A stretch of DNA of 64,000 bases from the NCBI GenBank assembly GCA_903917345.1, contig CAIXAE010000045.1:88915-152914 (forward strand). The letters are read 5' to 3'. Position numbers and translations under genes: made by a program. The stretch's first letter is position 1. Every line of letters starts with the position of its first letter. The notes under the pieces are model-generated. The model ran no database searches and had not been told where the DNA came from. It saw only the letters and a program-made list of their open reading frames with translations. Shown here piece by piece: positions 27,798-37,312 of this stretch. Origin of the DNA: an uncultured Methylococcaceae bacterium. Its GTDB lineage: Bacteria > Pseudomonadota > Gammaproteobacteria > Methylococcales > Methylomonadaceae.

Positions 27798-28901
27798 CTA
27801 TGCAACGTGCTCAGAGACCTCAAGATCGAAACCTGACAAACCTACATACTTCTTATGCGTACCTAATACTTTTAATTTGTGTACACCTAAATCTAACAAT
27901 ATTCTTGATCCCGTGCCTGTCATACGCCAATCAGAGGCATCCACAGTATTAACTGAACTGGGTATACCATTATCCTCTAACTGATAGCGGTGTATTAATT
28001 CTGCTAAAGATTTATTGTCTTCTGATTGTCTAATCACCACCAAAACACCCCGACCTTCTTCTGAAATCTTTTGCATGGCTGTTCTAATAGACACACTGCC
28101 TTCATTTCTATTCGATGAAAATACATCATCCAATAAGTTGCGTGCGTGTACTCTAACTAATACAGGCTCATCAGCTGATACGTCGCCCATTACCAAGGCA
28201 AGATGTAGATTATTATCGTTTTTATCTTGATAAGCATACAAACGAAAATCACCAAACTCGGTGGGTAATACACATTCGCTAACGCGTTCTAAGGTATTTT
28301 CATGTTGAATACGATAATGAATTAAATCCGCTATCGTGCCCATTTTAAGATTATGTTCTTGGGCAAACACTTCTAAATCAGGGCGTCTAGCCATGGTGCC
28401 GTCTTCATTTAGAATTTCTACAATCACAGCAGAAGGATCAACGCCGGCTAATTTAGCAAAATCACACCCCGCTTCTGTATGTCCAGCACGACGTAAAACC
28501 CCACCGGCCTTAGCCATCAACGGAAAAATATGGCCCGGTTGCACTAAGTCTTCGGGTACAGCATTCAATGCAACAGCAGCTTGCACAGTGCGCGCTCTAT
28601 CAGCAGCAGAAATACCCGTTGTTACACCGGAAGCCGCCTCGATAGAGACCGTAAAATTAGTGGAGTGTGCTGTCTTATTCTCATTCACCATTAAAGGTAA
28701 ACGGAGTTGTTGGCAACGATCTTCAGTTAAGGTTAAGCAAATCAAACCACGACCGTAACGTGCCATAAAATTAATGTCTTCAGGTCTTGTAAAGGCCGCG
28801 GCCATCAACAAGTCACCTTCGTTTTCTCGGTCTTCATCATCCATGATGATGACCATTTTGCCTTGTTTTAAATCTTCAATGATTTCTTCAATCGTATTCA
28901 T
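27798..28901 (-). CDS. ribB: 3,4-dihydroxy-2-butanone 4-phosphate synthase with degenerate RibA domain
   Basis: A 367-residue two-domain protein. The N-terminal RibB domain is intact: IMDDEDRENEGDL, RYGRGLICL, HTEAGCDFAKLAGV. The C-terminal part resembles GTP cyclohydrolase II (PVLVRVHARNLLDDVF, EGRGVLVVIRQ), but the three zinc-binding cysteines are gone: the usual SEC and RCDCG are ARN and RNEGS here. The domain should therefore not hydrolyse GTP. This matches the RibBX-type hybrids reported in Shewanella, and a separate ribA must exist elsewhere. No FMN riboswitch is obvious upstream. Confidence 0.93.
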   Translation of the reverse strand: MNTIEEIIEDLKQGKMVIIMDDEDRENEGDLLMAAAFTRPEDINFMARYGRGLICLTLTEDRCQQLRLPLMVNENKTAHSTNFTVSIEAASGVTTGISAADRARTVQAAVALNAVPEDLVQPGHIFPLMAKAGGVLRRAGHTEAGCDFAKLAGVDPSAVIVEILNEDGTMARRPDLEVFAQEHNLKMGTIADLIHYRIQHENTLERVSECVLPTEFGDFRLYAYQDKNDNNLHLALVMGDVSADEPVLVRVHARNLLDDVFSSNRNEGSVSIRTAMQKISEEGRGVLVVIRQSEDNKSLAELIHRYQLEDNGIPSSVNTVDASDWRMTGTGSRILLDLGVHKLKVLGTHKKYVGLSGFDLEVSEHVA

Positions 28902-29557
28902 TAGCCAAAAAACCCACTCTTTTGCAATAATTCTTCAGTCACACCACCCATCGATGTTGCGGCGGCTTCACCTAACATTAGGCGTTCCATATAACGAGCT
29001 AACAAATCTACTTCTAAATTAACCAAATCACCCACACTGAGTAGCGCTAAGGTTGTGTCTTTTAAGGTATAAGGCACAATATTAACGTTAAATTGCGCAC
29101 CTTTAACTTCATTGACCGTCAAACTAATACCATTGATACAAATAGAGCCTTTTTCCGCAATATATTTTGCTAAGTTATCAGGGGCTTTAAAGGTAAAACG
29201 AACTGAACGACCATCAGGCTTTTTCTCGAGTAATTGACCCATACCATCCACATGCCCACTGACTATATGCCCACCCATTCGTGTTGAGGGGGTTAAAGCC
29301 AACTCTAAATTAACGGGACTGCCAATCGTAGCGGTAACGAGTACTGTTCTAGAAAGCGTTTCGTTTGATACATCGGCACAAAAATAATGTGGCCCGAGCT
29401 CTACAGCAGTCAAACACACACCATTCACTGCAATACTATCGCCTAACGCTGTGTCTTTTAAATCTAATGTACCGGTATCGACCGTTAAACGACAATCACC
29501 CGATTTTCGCTCAATAGCCGCTATTTTACCGATTGCTAAAATAATACCTGTAAACAT
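28901..29557 (-). CDS. ribE: Riboflavin synthase, alpha subunit
   Basis: A 218-residue protein with two lumazine-synthase-like beta-barrel repeats, each with the pattern of GDSIAVNGVCLT and GSICINGISLTVN. It begins MFTGII and has MGGHIVSGHVDG at the start of repeat two. It converts two lumazine molecules to riboflavin. The ribBA ATG overlaps its stop codon. The tail after residue 195 is longer than in many family members but unremarkable. Confidence 0.95.
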   Translation of the reverse strand: MFTGIILAIGKIAAIERKSGDCRLTVDTGTLDLKDTALGDSIAVNGVCLTAVELGPHYFCADVSNETLSRTVLVTATIGSPVNLELALTPSTRMGGHIVSGHVDGMGQLLEKKPDGRSVRFTFKAPDNLAKYIAEKGSICINGISLTVNEVKGAQFNVNIVPYTLKDTTLALLSVGDLVNLEVDLLARYMERLMLGEAAATSMGGVTEELLQKSGFFG

Positions 29558-29576
29558 TAAAACCCTTGTACTCTAG

Positions 29577-30674
29577 TTAGCGCGCAATTGACGCTGATGA
29601 TAATGTTAATTTTAAATCTGGTCCAACGTGCCTGACATCTTGCCATTTAAAGGTCTTTTTATCGGCCATCTGCTGTAACTGGGGCAGGTTAAATAGACCG
29701 CGACCTTGATCACCCAACACACAGGGCGCCATATAAACTATCCATTCGTCGACCCAATCTTCCGCGAGTAAAGCACCATTTAAAACAGCACCCGCTTCAA
29801 CCAGGACCTCATTAATCTGTTGTTCTGCTAAAAAGCCCATCACAGCTGACAAATCAATACGAGCTTGCTTAAGTGGTAATTGATAGATCTCAAACCCCAT
29901 GGCTTTTAAAGCAGACACTTTAACGTCATCTGTTGATGCCGTTAAAATGATACTGCGCCCTTCTAAACAGGCCATCTTTGCACTGACTGGCGTGGCCAAA
30001 TGCGTATCTAAAATAACTCTAATAGGCTGAGTCACAGACGCATCCATACGAGCATTTAAAGAAGGATCGTCAGCCAAAACGGTATTAACCCCCGTTAAAA
30101 TAGCTGAGCTCTCTGCCCTTAATAGTTGCACATCTGCCCTTGCCTGAGCAGAGGTAATCCATTGACTCTCACCCGAGGCCATAGCCGTGCGACCGTCTAA
30201 ACTCATTGCTATCTTGCTACGCACAAACGGTCTATGCCGCGTCATTCTAGAGATAAAGCCGCGATTTAGTGCGCTAGCAGCCTCTTCTAATACACCTAAA
30301 ACTACCTCACATCCCGCTAGTTTTAATTTCTCCAATCCGCGTCCTGACACTAAAGGATTAGGGTCTTGCATAGCAACCACAACACGCTTAATGCCTGCGG
30401 CAATTAAGGCATCACAACAAGGCGGCGTTTTACCCTGATGACTGCACGGTTCTAACGTCACATAGGCAGTAGCACCTGAAGCATCAGCTACCTTTTTTAA
30501 GGCTTCAACTTCAGCATGTCCCTGCCCTGCTTTAACGTGCCAACCTTCACCAATAATCGTATTATCTCTGACTAAAACACACCCTACGCGTGGATTAGGG
30601 TCCGTCGTATAAAGTCCTTTTTTTGCTAGCTGTATGGCTCTTGCCATGTAAAAAGCATCTTGTGTCGCAGACAT
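29577..30674 (-). CDS. ribD: Bifunctional diaminohydroxyphosphoribosylaminopyrimidine deaminase/reductase RibD
   Basis: A 365-residue protein. The N-terminal zinc deaminase domain has GHAEVEAL and LEPCSHQGKTPPC (His and two Cys ligands). The C-terminal NADPH-dependent reductase has RSKIAMSLDGRTAMASGESQ and VLVEAGAVLNGAL. It performs the second and third steps of riboflavin synthesis. The ATG at 30674 overlaps the nrdR stop (TAATG). Confidence 0.96.
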   Translation of the reverse strand: MSATQDAFYMARAIQLAKKGLYTTDPNPRVGCVLVRDNTIIGEGWHVKAGQGHAEVEALKKVADASGATAYVTLEPCSHQGKTPPCCDALIAAGIKRVVVAMQDPNPLVSGRGLEKLKLAGCEVVLGVLEEAASALNRGFISRMTRHRPFVRSKIAMSLDGRTAMASGESQWITSAQARADVQLLRAESSAILTGVNTVLADDPSLNARMDASVTQPIRVILDTHLATPVSAKMACLEGRSIILTASTDDVKVSALKAMGFEIYQLPLKQARIDLSAVMGFLAEQQINEVLVEAGAVLNGALLAEDWVDEWIVYMAPCVLGDQGRGLFNLPQLQQMADKKTFKWQDVRHVGPDLKLTLSSASIAR

Positions 30675-31126
30675 TACTTGTTTTGCAGACTATTAATCAT
30701 TTCAGTGAATTCGCTAACATCCTGAAAGCTACGATACACGGAAGCAAACCTAACAAAAGCCACATGGTCCAAAGTGCTTAATTCTTTCATCACTTTCTCA
30801 CCTAAAAGCAAGACAGGGATTTCTCTTTCGCCCGTTTCCATTAACTCTTTTTTAATGCGCGTAATGGCAGATTCAATGGCATCACTTTCAACAGGTCGCT
30901 TTTCCAAGGCTTTTAGCATACCGGAGCGCAGTTTACGTTCATCAAACGGCTCACGATTACCCTCACGTTTAATAATGCGCGGTAAGTTTAATTCCACCAT
31001 TTCAAAGGTAGTAAAACGTTCTTTACACCCGTTACATTCACGTCTACGACGAACTTGATCACCGTCATTGATCAATCTAGAATCAAGCACCCGTGTATCT
31101 TGTGCCGTGCAAAACGGACATCGCAT
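30674..31126 (-). CDS. nrdR: Ribonucleotide reductase transcriptional repressor NrdR
   Basis: A 150-residue protein with an N-terminal zinc ribbon (MRCPFC, then [12 protein letters not shown]) and an ATP-cone domain ([13 protein letters not shown] region, [19 protein letters not shown]). It senses the ATP/dATP balance and represses ribonucleotide reductase genes at NrdR boxes. It is the first gene of the rib-nus-thi operon, a common arrangement in Proteobacteria. Confidence 0.95.
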   Translation of the reverse strand: MRCPFCTAQDTRVLDSRLINDGDQVRRRRECNGCKERFTTFEMVELNLPRIIKREGNREPFDERKLRSGMLKALEKRPVESDAIESAITRIKKELMETGEREIPVLLLGEKVMKELSTLDHVAFVRFASVYRSFQDVSEFTEMINSLQNK

Positions 31127-31295
31127 AACTAAACCAAGGTTAATAGCCGGAAGATCGGCTGATAAATTTACAACCGCGTATTTTATAGCATTTACGGCTG
31201 ATTCCTTATCTTTATTTTAGGGTCGACTTGATATACCTATGGGATTAACTAAGAAGCGGTATAATTTCTGCAAACTAAAATGACACGATAAATAA

Positions 31296-31532
31296 ATGAA
31301 AATATTAATACGCAATCTAGCACGTACAACAACAGAGGCAGAACTCCTCTCTCTATTTGAAGCACATGGCGCCGTGCAATCTTGCACACTGGTACTAGAC
31401 AAAGACACCCAACTATCAAAGGGCTTTGGCTTTGTAGAAATGCCCAAAGCGGGCGAAGCTAAAGTCGCCATTACTCAATTAAATGGCACTTTAGTAGCTG
31501 GATTTAAGATACGCGTAAAAAAGGGCGAGTAA
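31296..31532 (+). CDS. RRM-type RNA-binding protein
   Basis: A 78-residue single RNA-recognition motif with RNP2 (ILIRNL) near the N-terminus and RNP1 (KGFGFVEM) near residue 45. Small glycine-poor RRM proteins of this type are found in several Proteobacteria and Cyanobacteria, and some rise on cold shock. Which RNA it binds is unknown. It is monocistronic: a terminator overlaps its stop codon and the flanking genes are on the other strand. Confidence 0.9.
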   Translation: MKILIRNLARTTTEAELLSLFEAHGAVQSCTLVLDKDTQLSKGFGFVEMPKAGEAKVAITQLNGTLVAGFKIRVKKGE

Positions 31533-31542
31533 CGCCCTTTTT
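31517..31542 (+). terminator. Terminator of the RRM gene
   Basis: AAAAAGGGCG (from 31518) and CGCCCTTTTT (31533-31542) pair around AGTAA, and the stop codon of the gene lies in the loop. The arms end in A and T runs, so it could also stop transcription from the other side. Confidence 0.82.
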
Positions 31543-31566
31543 ATAACGACTACTCTCTAAGAGAGC

Positions 31567-31953
31567 TTAGCCTAACTTTTTTAAATACGCTTCAATGTCT
31601 TCACTGCTTTCGATATCACTGTAAGGTGCTATCGATTGTAGCTTTTCAAGAATTTTGGCTTCTACATCCGTAATGGGATAACCAAATGTTGATGCAACCG
31701 CTTCATACGTTTCAGGGTTATATTCTTTTAGAGCCATCGCAAATAACTTACGCGGATCCACTTTAAGCACTTCAGCCAATTTAGGCAGTAAATACAAAGG
31801 CACCTTAATAGCGCCTTGTTTAATCATGGTGATTAAATTAGGTGTGTTAAAACCTAGTTGTTCTGATATTTGCTTTTGCTTCAGCGGACTTTTCTCAATG
31901 TGATACTTAAGATATTCAGCCGTTTTATTCACTTTAGGCGCGTATTTTTTCAT
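31567..31953 (-). CDS. XRE-like helix-turn-helix regulator
   Basis: A 128-residue protein. Residues 10-65 form a Cro/CI-type helix-turn-helix: LKQKQISEQLGFNTPNLITM, then a VDPRKLF segment. The C-terminus (NPETYEAVASTFG) has no known role. The ATG at 31953 is preferred over a TTG at 31992 because it matches the expected length and begins MKKYAPKVNK. It is a probable DNA-binding regulator with unknown targets; it lies between the RRM gene and the NifY-like gene. Confidence 0.75.
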   Translation of the reverse strand: MKKYAPKVNKTAEYLKYHIEKSPLKQKQISEQLGFNTPNLITMIKQGAIKVPLYLLPKLAEVLKVDPRKLFAMALKEYNPETYEAVASTFGYPITDVEAKILEKLQSIAPYSDIESSEDIEAYLKKLG

Positions 31954-32072
31954 AGTTGTATTTTCTTCACTTATGATTAGGTTAAGTAACAATTATTTAA
32001 CTATAGCTATCATACAAGCAATGCCTTGAATGTCAATGAATGATAGGGACATTTAGATAAATAGCGTAAAAC

Positions 32073-32780
32073 TCACTCATCGTGACTAAATCTAACCCTT
32101 TCTACAGCCGAACGACCCAATGCTTTGGCCATCCAAGGCGGTGGTGCATCAAATACTGATTGAAACTCAACTAACTGCGTCACCGCCTCAGTCACATCAG
32201 GTACTTTAATAGGATAAATATCCGCCCGAATAACCTTAGCAGCCGCTGGCCCACCGATAGACTGGACAAACATCACATGACAATCTTTAATCAGATTAGC
32301 CCGAAACAGATTTCTATCTTCCGCGCTATCGGCCTCAATAGTGGATCGAATATCGACTAAGCGATAATCATCACGCGATAATTGATACACTAAAAAACGG
32401 ATGCAAGACCCAAAATGGCCATTAATCAAAGCCCCACTATTAGACCCTATGGCTACGCGTATAGAATCGGCTATATCGCCTTCTCTATAAGGCATGATTT
32501 CTGGCAAATCTTCATCTTCAGCTTCATCGCCCCACAAATAACGCACGGCCAATTTAATATTGGCTAAACCAATCCCAATATCTTCACCGTCTTCTTCACC
32601 ATCTAAACTACCCAATCCAGTCTTAAGATTAGTCACCGTGACAGCCTTAAGTTTTTCGTCATCTAAGGGTGACCCTACCCGTTCATGTAAGATGGCTAAC
32701 AATCTGGGTATATCAATACCAGGAAGAATACGCGTAGCCAGAGCGATACGAAGGGCTAATTCACGTGGTAGTGCTTCCAT
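32073..32780 (-). CDS. NifY/NafY-like dinitrogenase FeMo-cofactor-binding protein, second copy
   Basis: A 235-residue protein with an N-terminal helical NafY-like domain (residues 1-95: RELALRIALATRILPG) and a C-terminal NifX/NifB-type domain (IRVAIGSNSGALINGHFGSC to VQSIGGPAAAKVI). Such proteins bind FeMo-cofactor or apo-dinitrogenase during maturation. A close paralogue lies inside the nif cluster at 48218. The ATG at 32780 has AGGAG 5 bases upstream; an upstream TTG at 32798 is rejected. It follows the rhodanese gene by 72 bases and is probably transcribed from the sigma-54-like promoter at 33290. Confidence 0.87.
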   Translation of the reverse strand: MEALPRELALRIALATRILPGIDIPRLLAILHERVGSPLDDEKLKAVTVTNLKTGLGSLDGEEDGEDIGIGLANIKLAVRYLWGDEAEDEDLPEIMPYREGDIADSIRVAIGSNSGALINGHFGSCIRFLVYQLSRDDYRLVDIRSTIEADSAEDRNLFRANLIKDCHVMFVQSIGGPAAAKVIRADIYPIKVPDVTEAVTQLVEFQSVFDAPPPWMAKALGRSAVERVRFSHDE

Positions 32781-32852
32781 TTTAAACTCCTGCTTCAACG
32801 CATTTATGTAATAGTTTGAATAATGACATTCAATCCGAGACTTCGTTATTCC

Positions 32853-33161
32853 TTAGACCGCTTGATGCTTGTCTTTCCAACTGGAATAACCGCCTGCTAA
32901 GCTATAAACATCCTTAAAACCAAAATCACTAAAAAACTCAGCCAAATGCTCACTGGCATGACCGTAGTAACAATAAATAAGCAAACTACGCTCTTTATCA
33001 CCCTTTTTAATGAGCGATTCTTTTAAACCTTCATGGACATGCAAGGCGTCATCTAAATGACCTTGACGATAATCCTTTAAATCTCGGCAATCCAAAATCA
33101 TAGGCTTAACGTCAGTTATCAATGTCTCAGAATCTTCAACTGAAATTGTTTTGTATTTCAT
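32853..33161 (-). CDS. Single-domain rhodanese-like sulfurtransferase
   Basis: A 102-residue rhodanese domain with the active-site loop IYCYYGHAS, a cysteine in a six-residue loop as in GlpE-type sulfurtransferases, and the closing LAGGYSSWK. It could carry sulfur for iron-sulfur or cofactor assembly. Small rhodaneses are found in nif regions of other bacteria. Here it precedes the NifY-like gene on the same strand and is preceded by a -24/-12 promoter, which supports a nitrogen-fixation role. Confidence 0.88.
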   Translation of the reverse strand: MKYKTISVEDSETLITDVKPMILDCRDLKDYRQGHLDDALHVHEGLKESLIKKGDKERSLLIYCYYGHASEHLAEFFSDFGFKDVYSLAGGYSSWKDKHQAV

Positions 33162-33197
33162 ATTTCACTTAATGACACACTAGCCATCCCTTAAAAT

Positions 33198-33213
33198 TGT
33201 TATAAACCTAACA
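33198..33213. promoter_or_regulatory. TGT-N10-ACA sequence in the rhodanese leader
   Basis: TGTTATAAACCTAACA fits the NifA upstream-activator consensus. It lies between the proposed -24/-12 promoter (33290-33305) and the rhodanese start, which is downstream of the transcription start and therefore unusual. It may be a chance match. Confidence 0.3.
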
Positions 33214-33289
33214 ATAAAAATCACATTGTTAGTGTTTAGTCGCTTGAAACGCCCTTAATACGGCTTAAAACGACTACTTATGATTATGA

Positions 33290-33305
33290 AGCAAATCATT
33301 TGCCA
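33290..33305 (-). promoter_or_regulatory. Sigma-54 promoter of the rhodanese/NifY-like operon
   Basis: Read on the minus strand the sequence is TGGCAAATGATTTGCT, with the invariant GG-N10-GC of sigma-54 promoters and close to TGGCACG-N4-TTGCT. It lies about 130 bases before the rhodanese ATG. This is a sequence-only prediction, strengthened by the nif-related genes downstream. Confidence 0.7.
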
Positions 33306-33531
33306 ACCCGCCGTTATCGGGATATTAAATTCAGGAATTTACACAAGGAAAAGGGAAAAGCGAAACAGCAGTCTTTAGAATTGATAAAAGATAAAAGCAG
33401 GGCAATCGATTAGAGTTTACTCGCTAGCTTTTTGTCTAGCGTTAATAACACTATCCGAGTTATTGAGCTATATGCATATTGATTGATACGAATTAAATGG
33501 GTTTTCAATATACCCTAGCTGTTATAACTTA

Positions 33532-35949
33532 TTAGGTCAGCTTATAAAAGCCTAACAATCTACACAATTCCGAACTGAGTTCTTCAATGCTCGTGGGTTT
33601 TGAGACAAAACCATTCATACCTGCCGCAGTGCACGCTAGTTTTTCGTCTGACATCACCCCTGCACTCATAGCAATAATGGGTAAGGTTTTATAACCCTCT
33701 AGCGCACGCAGTTCTCGCGTAGCTTGCAGACCATCCATCACAGGCATTTGTACATCCATTAATACCCAATCGTACGATTTGTTCTTAATGCACTCTAAAG
33801 CCATAGCACCATTTTCTGCGACATCATGTTCAATACCGAGTTTCTTTAACAATAAGCCTGTCACCATTTGATTTATCATATCGTCATCCACTACTAAAGC
33901 TAACTTACCTTGCAACATAGTGTTGGAATTACTTTCATTGATGGCATGCGCCTGCTTAAACTCAGGCGTATGCCCACGCTCAAACGCCAATTCAAAACTA
34001 AATACTGATCCTTGGCCTAACGTGCTTTCAACGTGTATGTCTCCGCCCATCGCTCTAACCAACTCTTGAGAGAGGGTTAAGCCTAAACCAGATCCTCCAA
34101 ACTTCCGGGTAATAGAATCATCTGCTTGTGTAAAGCGCTCAAATATTAATTCCAATTGTTCTGTGGATAATCCCACGCCGGTATCAGCAACAGAGAACTT
34201 CAACTTAACGATATTGGGTTGTGTAGGCATGGCATCGATAAAGCTAATAGCCAAACTCACATAACCTTGCTCAGTAAATTTAAACGCATTCCCTAACAGG
34301 TTAATCAGCACTTGTCTTAACCGTAAATCATCACCTCTCAAATAGTCTGGGACACACGCATCACAAAGCAGATCAAATGACACTCCGGAGTGCTGGAATT
34401 TATGAGTAAACAAGTCATTGAGTGAGGTGAGTAAATCGTTCACTGAGAAGTTACGCTGCTCTATCGAAAAGCCTTGTTCTTGAATTTTAGATAAATCCAA
34501 GATGTCATTCAAGATCGCTAATAAACTCAACGAGGCTGTATTTATCTTTTGTGAGAAAGACTTAATCTCATCCAGATCATTACAATCTAAGGCTAACGAC
34601 GATAACCCGATCACACCGTTCATCGGCGTTCGAATCTCATGGGACATATTAGCTAAAAACTGTGCTTTTAAGAGCGTTAGTTGATCTGCCTGTTCCTTGG
34701 CTTGCCTGAGCTCAAGTTCTAATTGCTTTTGTTCTGTAATATCACGCTGTATGGCAATCCAATGTGTATACCAACCGTCGGCATTGGCAATAGGAAATAT
34801 GTTTAAATTCTGCCAAAACTCCTCTCCCGACTTCGTATAGTTAAGCACGTCAACATTTACGGGTTGCCATCGACTGAGTGCTTTCCGAACTTTGTCTAAA
34901 GTGGCTCTATCCGTATTTGGCCCTTGCAAGAGTCTAGGTGTGCTTCCAATAGCTTCTTCTCGGCTATAACCGGTCACTTTGCAAAACGTATCATTAACAT
35001 AAACAATACGAGGCCCCGGAATATCAATAGTAGAAGTGTCACAAATAATGACGATATCACTCGTCGCTGACACACAGGATGACAATAAACTCATCTGTTC
35101 TATTTGGTGCTTTTCTAAACTGATGTCGCTAATACTACCCAAAGCACGTAAGGCCCTACCCTTTGAGTCTCGTGCAATGATTGCACCTCGACTCCGCACC
35201 CATATAATGCCATGCTCAGTAATCATTCGGTGCTCAGAAAAAAAGTCTTCACTGTCACCGGTAAGGAAAGAAAACATCTTATTAATTACTAAAGATATGT
35301 CATCAACATGAATTGAATCTGTAATCCCTAGGGTTTGTTCTGTATTAAGCCCTAGCCTTTTAGTCCATTGCTCATCATAGAGCAAAATATCGTTTTGAAT
35401 ATCCCATTCCCAAATACTTTCTTTAATAATTGAGAGAACGGTTTTTAATCGATGCTCACTCAGGCTCAGCTCATGAATTTGCTGTTTCTTTTCAGTCGTA
35501 TTTAACGTGTAACCCACTAAGCCTTTTACAATACCGTGCTTATCAATAATGGGTTTTAAATGAACTTCATAACTCGTTAGTAACCCATCAACCTCGTAAT
35601 TTTTGTCAAACGCTTTAATCTGACCACTGGCCATAACGGCATGATCTTCGGCATCTAATAATGTAGCAACTTGAGCCGGAAAAAGCGCTGCATTGGTTTT
35701 ACCTATGAGTGAAACAACGTCATTGGCACCTAGCAACGTAGCGAACTTCTGATTAGCCGCTAATAATCGACCGTCGCTATCTTTATACCAAATAGCCATC
35801 GGTAAATTATCGATCATGGCATAAGAGCGATTACGACTTTGATCGAACAACTCATTAAGATGTATATTCGACGGAGTAAGATCGTTATCCTGATCTATAA
35901 ACTTATATAAATGGGATTTAAATTTTGCAAGAATCTGGTTCAACAACAT
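33532..35949 (-). CDS. Soluble PAS hybrid sensor histidine kinase/response regulator
   Basis: An 805-residue protein without membrane helices. Order: PAS (IDNLPMAIWYKDSDGRLLAA), a PAS/PAC region (IWEWDIQNDILL, with IWVRSRGAI), a third PAS of PAS_9 type (VNDTFCKVTGYSREEAIGS), HisKA (MSHEIRTPMNGVIGL), HATPase (DTGVGLS and FGGSGLGLT, intact) and a receiver (WVLMDVQMPVMDG). The ATG at 35949 overlaps the stop codon of the EAL gene (TAATG), so both are made together. The N-terminal part is related to that of the kinase at 15 kb. Input and output are not known; c-di-GMP signalling is suggested by the neighbour. Confidence 0.92.
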   Translation of the reverse strand: MLLNQILAKFKSHLYKFIDQDNDLTPSNIHLNELFDQSRNRSYAMIDNLPMAIWYKDSDGRLLAANQKFATLLGANDVVSLIGKTNAALFPAQVATLLDAEDHAVMASGQIKAFDKNYEVDGLLTSYEVHLKPIIDKHGIVKGLVGYTLNTTEKKQQIHELSLSEHRLKTVLSIIKESIWEWDIQNDILLYDEQWTKRLGLNTEQTLGITDSIHVDDISLVINKMFSFLTGDSEDFFSEHRMITEHGIIWVRSRGAIIARDSKGRALRALGSISDISLEKHQIEQMSLLSSCVSATSDIVIICDTSTIDIPGPRIVYVNDTFCKVTGYSREEAIGSTPRLLQGPNTDRATLDKVRKALSRWQPVNVDVLNYTKSGEEFWQNLNIFPIANADGWYTHWIAIQRDITEQKQLELELRQAKEQADQLTLLKAQFLANMSHEIRTPMNGVIGLSSLALDCNDLDEIKSFSQKINTASLSLLAILNDILDLSKIQEQGFSIEQRNFSVNDLLTSLNDLFTHKFQHSGVSFDLLCDACVPDYLRGDDLRLRQVLINLLGNAFKFTEQGYVSLAISFIDAMPTQPNIVKLKFSVADTGVGLSTEQLELIFERFTQADDSITRKFGGSGLGLTLSQELVRAMGGDIHVESTLGQGSVFSFELAFERGHTPEFKQAHAINESNSNTMLQGKLALVVDDDMINQMVTGLLLKKLGIEHDVAENGAMALECIKNKSYDWVLMDVQMPVMDGLQATRELRALEGYKTLPIIAMSAGVMSDEKLACTAAGMNGFVSKPTSIEELSSELCRLLGFYKLT

Positions 35950-37202
35950 TAACTTAAACTCAGCGACTTAGTTGATGCCAAACGGCATAGCGTAGATGAT
36001 TGCCATGCTGTATCAGGTTGCCATTCTCTTAACCAAGGTAAAACCTTATCAACGGGCATAGGCTTAGCTATCGCATACCCTTGGCCCACCTCACAACCGA
36101 GCTTTATTAACAACTCACCTTGCTCAATGGTTTCAACACCCTCAGCAATAACCTGTTTATCAATATCATTTGCCAAGCGAATGATGTTAACTACCAGCTT
36201 TTGATTATAGTCAGAATGGGTAATATCTGTTATGAAACTGCGGTCAATTTTTAAGGTTTTAATCGGCAATTCTCTCAAATAGGCAATAGATGAATAACCG
36301 GTACCAAAATCATCCAAATCAAATTCAACCCCCAATGCGCGACAATGATTGATAACCTCAGTCACTTTAGCTCTATCATCAATCGGAGTAGTTTCTAATA
36401 TCTCTATAATCAAAGAGCCCGGTTTAAAGTGTGAAAACGTGTTGAGTTCGGCCTCTAACTTTATTACAAATTGAGGGAGTTGTAATTGTCTAGCGTCTAC
36501 ATTAATACTTAATGTAGTGTCTAAACCCTGTGCATGCCACTGCGCTAATTGTGCGAGTGCGGATTTCATGACCCACCAACCCAATTCAACACCTAAAACA
36601 GTATTCTGTATTAAGGGTAAAAATCGAGCGGGCTCTTCCAGTTCAGACTGATTTTTATTCCAGCGAATTAAGGCCTCAAACCCCAATACTTTACCCGTGC
36701 GCATATTGGCTTGAGGTTGATAATAAAGTTCGAACTCATCTGCGTCTAAGCCTCGTTGTAAGGCATCATAAGCTAATAACTCGAGTTGTTTTACTTCCGT
36801 GATATCGACACCGAGCACACAAAAACCTTTAACTTGCCCCTTGTCAATATCGGGTACATATCGCGTTAAAGTATGAATTTTTTCGCCCGTATTGGCGTCA
36901 GTAAAGTGGCGCTCATATCGTTGTTCTTTACCATGCATGACACCATCGATTTCAGATGACAGACTTTTATAAAGCGCATCCCCCAAAATTTCACGAAGAT
37001 GTTTACCCTTAATCTCTTCTGGCGATTGACCAAACCAGCGCGAATAGGCGGCATTACTAAATTGATTGATGAGGTAGTTATCCCAATAACCTATTAATGC
37101 CGGCGTTTGATTGACAATAAAGTTTAAGCGCTCAAGCTGTTCAGCTAACGGCACTTGTTCTGCTGATGACTGTTCTTGAATCAGTGGGGGGATTTTATTC
37201 AT
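35949..37202 (-). CDS. PAS-EAL cyclic-di-GMP phosphodiesterase
   Basis: A 417-residue protein with an N-terminal PAS domain (residues about 25-140: YWDNYLINQFSNAAYSRWFG) and a C-terminal EAL domain. Catalytic signatures are intact: FEALIRWNK, EILETTP, DLDDFGTGYSS, KIDRSFI and AEGVETIEQ. No GGDEF domain is present, so it should degrade c-di-GMP. It is followed by the hybrid kinase with overlapping codons. A tetranucleotide repeat (CTTG)10 lies 69-110 bases upstream of its ATG and may switch its expression. No strong ribosome-binding site is visible. Confidence 0.92.
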   Translation of the reverse strand: MNKIPPLIQEQSSAEQVPLAEQLERLNFIVNQTPALIGYWDNYLINQFSNAAYSRWFGQSPEEIKGKHLREILGDALYKSLSSEIDGVMHGKEQRYERHFTDANTGEKIHTLTRYVPDIDKGQVKGFCVLGVDITEVKQLELLAYDALQRGLDADEFELYYQPQANMRTGKVLGFEALIRWNKNQSELEEPARFLPLIQNTVLGVELGWWVMKSALAQLAQWHAQGLDTTLSINVDARQLQLPQFVIKLEAELNTFSHFKPGSLIIEILETTPIDDRAKVTEVINHCRALGVEFDLDDFGTGYSSIAYLRELPIKTLKIDRSFITDITHSDYNQKLVVNIIRLANDIDKQVIAEGVETIEQGELLIKLGCEVGQGYAIAKPMPVDKVLPWLREWQPDTAWQSSTLCRLASTKSLSLS

Positions 37203-37270
37203 TGCACAGCGATGTTTGAGTGCATTTAATTAATAGACGCGGCGCATAAAAAGAAGGCTTATAGCGATGA

Positions 37271-37312
<42 letters not shown>

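Noticed and set aside
28336..28758. A 140-residue frame opposite ribBA
   Set aside because: It lies wholly antisense to a strongly conserved gene and has no independent support.
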